Below, piece by piece: positions 49,593 to 50,372 of a DNA stretch of 50,372 nucleotides. A program made the position numbers and the translations under genes. The notes beneath the pieces were generated by a model. The model ran no database searches. It was not told where the DNA came from and was given only the letters and a program-made list of their open reading frames with translations. Location of the stretch: assembly GCF_900176565.1 (NCBI RefSeq), contig NZ_FXEH01000001.1, forward strand, positions 1-50,372, in the 5' to 3' direction. The stretch's first letter is position 1. Each line of letters starts with the position of its first letter. The stretch comes from Thalassobacillus devorans. GTDB lineage: Bacteria > Bacillota > Bacilli > Bacillales > Halobacillaceae.

Positions 49593-49695
49593 AAACCGTT
49601 ACTACCGTAACGGAAACAACATATCTTAAAACTGAGTCTTCAGCAATTGGGAGCTTTACTGGAAATGCAACATTGAGATTTAAACAGAGCCTAAA

Positions 49696-49730
49696 GAAAA
49701 AAAGACCTTCGCCTGGACTGCGAAGATCTT
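49696..49730 (-). terminator. csfB terminator
   Basis: A 10-bp stem with one mismatch (49703-49712 with 49720-49729) is followed on the minus strand by seven T residues, five bases after the csfB stop. Confidence 0.88.
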
Positions 49731-49734
49731 CATC

Positions 49735-49917
49735 TTAAGAATGAATTTTTGATGGCACTATATTTTTCAACTTATTAATATAAAAAGAATATCTAGCATC
49801 TCCAGGTTCTGTTTCTATGATTTCTTTCTCACAACTCTCACAAACAAATAATTGATAGATATGAATGCCCTCTGTCGTGTTACGCTCACATATGCCACAG
49901 CGATTGATTGATTTCAA
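49735..49917 (-). CDS. csfB: Anti-sigma-G factor CsfB (Gin)
   Basis: Blocks sigma-G (and sigma-E) at wrong times in sporulation. Zinc pairs CGIC and CESC are spaced as in the family; GIHIYQLFVC and YSFYINKLK match B. subtilis CsfB. The TTG at 49917 lies 8 bp after a strong GGAGG and gives 60 residues. The longer in-frame starts (ATG at 49932, ATG at 49950) would put that SD inside the gene. It directly follows the rRNA operon, as in B. subtilis. Confidence 0.9.
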   Translation of the reverse strand: MKSINRCGICERNTTEGIHIYQLFVCESCEKEIIETEPGDARYSFYINKLKNIVPSKIHS

Positions 49918-49937
49918 TCCTATCACCTCCATGGCTT

Positions 49938-49967
49938 TAGTATGGACCAATCTATCATCTCTTATAC
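49938..49967 (-). promoter_or_regulatory. csfB forespore promoter (sigma-F/sigma-G type)
   Basis: Minus strand: GTATA at 49963-49967, an 18-bp spacer, CATACTA at 49938-49944. The -10 is a perfect sigma-G match. An overlapping GGTCCATAC is compatible with partial sigma-F recognition, as known for csfB. Confidence 0.6.
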
Positions 49968-50010
49968 TATTTTTTTGTGTATTTTAACGTGCACGTACAA
50001 TGCTAGATAC

Positions 50011-50048
50011 AAAATAAACCCGGAAGCTTTGGAAAACTTCCGGGTTTT
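50011..50048 (-). terminator. rRNA operon terminator
   Basis: A perfect 11-bp stem AAACCCGGAAG/CTTCCGGGTTT (50016-50026 with 50037-50047) lies 8 bp after the 5S gene and is followed on the minus strand by ATTTTG. Confidence 0.85.
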
Positions 50049-50055
50049 TCAATTG

Positions 50056-50168
50056 CCTAGCGGCGTCCTACTCTCACGGGGATAAACCCGACTACCATCG
50101 GCGCTGGAGAGCTTAACTGCTGTGTTCGGCATGGGAACAGGTGTGACCTCTCCGCTATCGCCACTAGA
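50056..50168 (-). rRNA. rrf: 5S ribosomal RNA
   Basis: Minus-strand sequence from about CTAGTGGCGATAGCGGAG to GTAGGACGCCGCTAG. It contains the universal CCATGCCGAACACAG and CGCCGATGGTAGTC regions. The ends pair (CTAGTGGCG with CGCCGCTAG). Exact ends may shift by one or two bases. Confidence 0.97.
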
Positions 50169-50250
50169 CCTTGACTATTTAATTGAGGTAAACCCTCAAA
50201 ACTAGATAAGCAACATTCAACCACGAACATCTTTCACGAAATTAGGTTAG

Positions 50251-50372
50251 TTAAGTCCTCGATCGATTAGTATCCGTCAGCTCCACGTGTCACCACGCTT
50301 CCACCTCGGACCTATCTACCTCATCGTCTCTGAGGGATCTTACTCACTCGAAGTGATGGGAAATCTCATCTA
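50251..50372 (-). rRNA. rrl: 23S ribosomal RNA, 3' end (partial)
   Basis: Minus-strand 3' terminus of 23S: CTGACGGATACTAATCGATCG followed by AGGACTTAA. The gene continues beyond the right edge. The spacer 50169-50250 to 5S holds no tRNA. The 3' end is approximate. Confidence 0.95.

Noticed and set aside
49242-49594. Two minus-strand frames of 61 and 66 codons in the yaaO-csfB gap
   Set aside because: They lie across the structured repeats, have no ribosome site of note and translate repeat sequence.

Overview
This window is a conserved Bacillaceae (Firmicutes) chromosome segment, written here mostly on the minus strand. It runs from the 3' end of one rRNA operon (23S and 5S, right edge) to the promoters and leader of a second one (left edge). 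Gene order matches the Bacillus subtilis csfB-to-lysS segment near the replication origin. The sporulation genes (spoIIE, spoVG, spoVT, yabG, sspF, csfB, fin, yabP, yabQ) show an endospore former. The intergenic repeats and moderately acidic proteins would suit a Halobacillus/Virgibacillus-like genus, but that placement is inference.

Layout, right to left in the direction of transcription: 23S-5S rRNA; csfB (anti-sigma-G); a 600-bp repeat-rich gap where B. subtilis has xpaC-yaaN; yaaO-tmk-darA-yaaR-holB-yaaT-yabA (nucleotide supply, DNA polymerase III delta', c-di-AMP binding, sporulation and initiation control); trmN6-yazA-rsmI; abrB, the only protein gene on the plus strand; metG; tatD; yabE; rnmV-rsmA (5S and 16S rRNA maturation); yabG; veg; sspF; ispE; purR; spoVG; glmU-prs-ctc; pth; fin; mfd; spoVT; yabM-mazG-rqcP; yabP-yabQ-divIC-yabR; a plus-strand tRNA-Met/tRNA-Glu pair; spoIIE-yabS-yabT; tilS-hprT-ftsH; coaX-hslO-cysK; folP-folB-folK-yazB; lysS; rrn promoters.

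Sporulation timing can be partly read from the promoters. The abrB and spoIIE promoters carry Spo0A-type boxes, spoVG a sigma-H promoter, fin a sigma-F type, csfB a sigma-F/G type, spoVT and sspF sigma-G types, yabP a sigma-E type, yabG a sigma-K type and ctc a sigma-B type. These are motif readings by eye, not measured transcription.

I found no phage, insertion sequence with a transposase, CRISPR array, toxin-antitoxin module, defence system or clearly novel gene cluster. What is unusual is in the non-coding DNA: two families of structured dispersed repeats (one apparently nested inside the other), a pair of extra Spo0A boxes far upstream of abrB, a long palindrome over the yabG promoter, and gene losses relative to B. 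subtilis (pabB-pabA-pabC, dusB, yabJ, xpaC-yaaN). A short SD-equipped reading frame sits where dusB would be.
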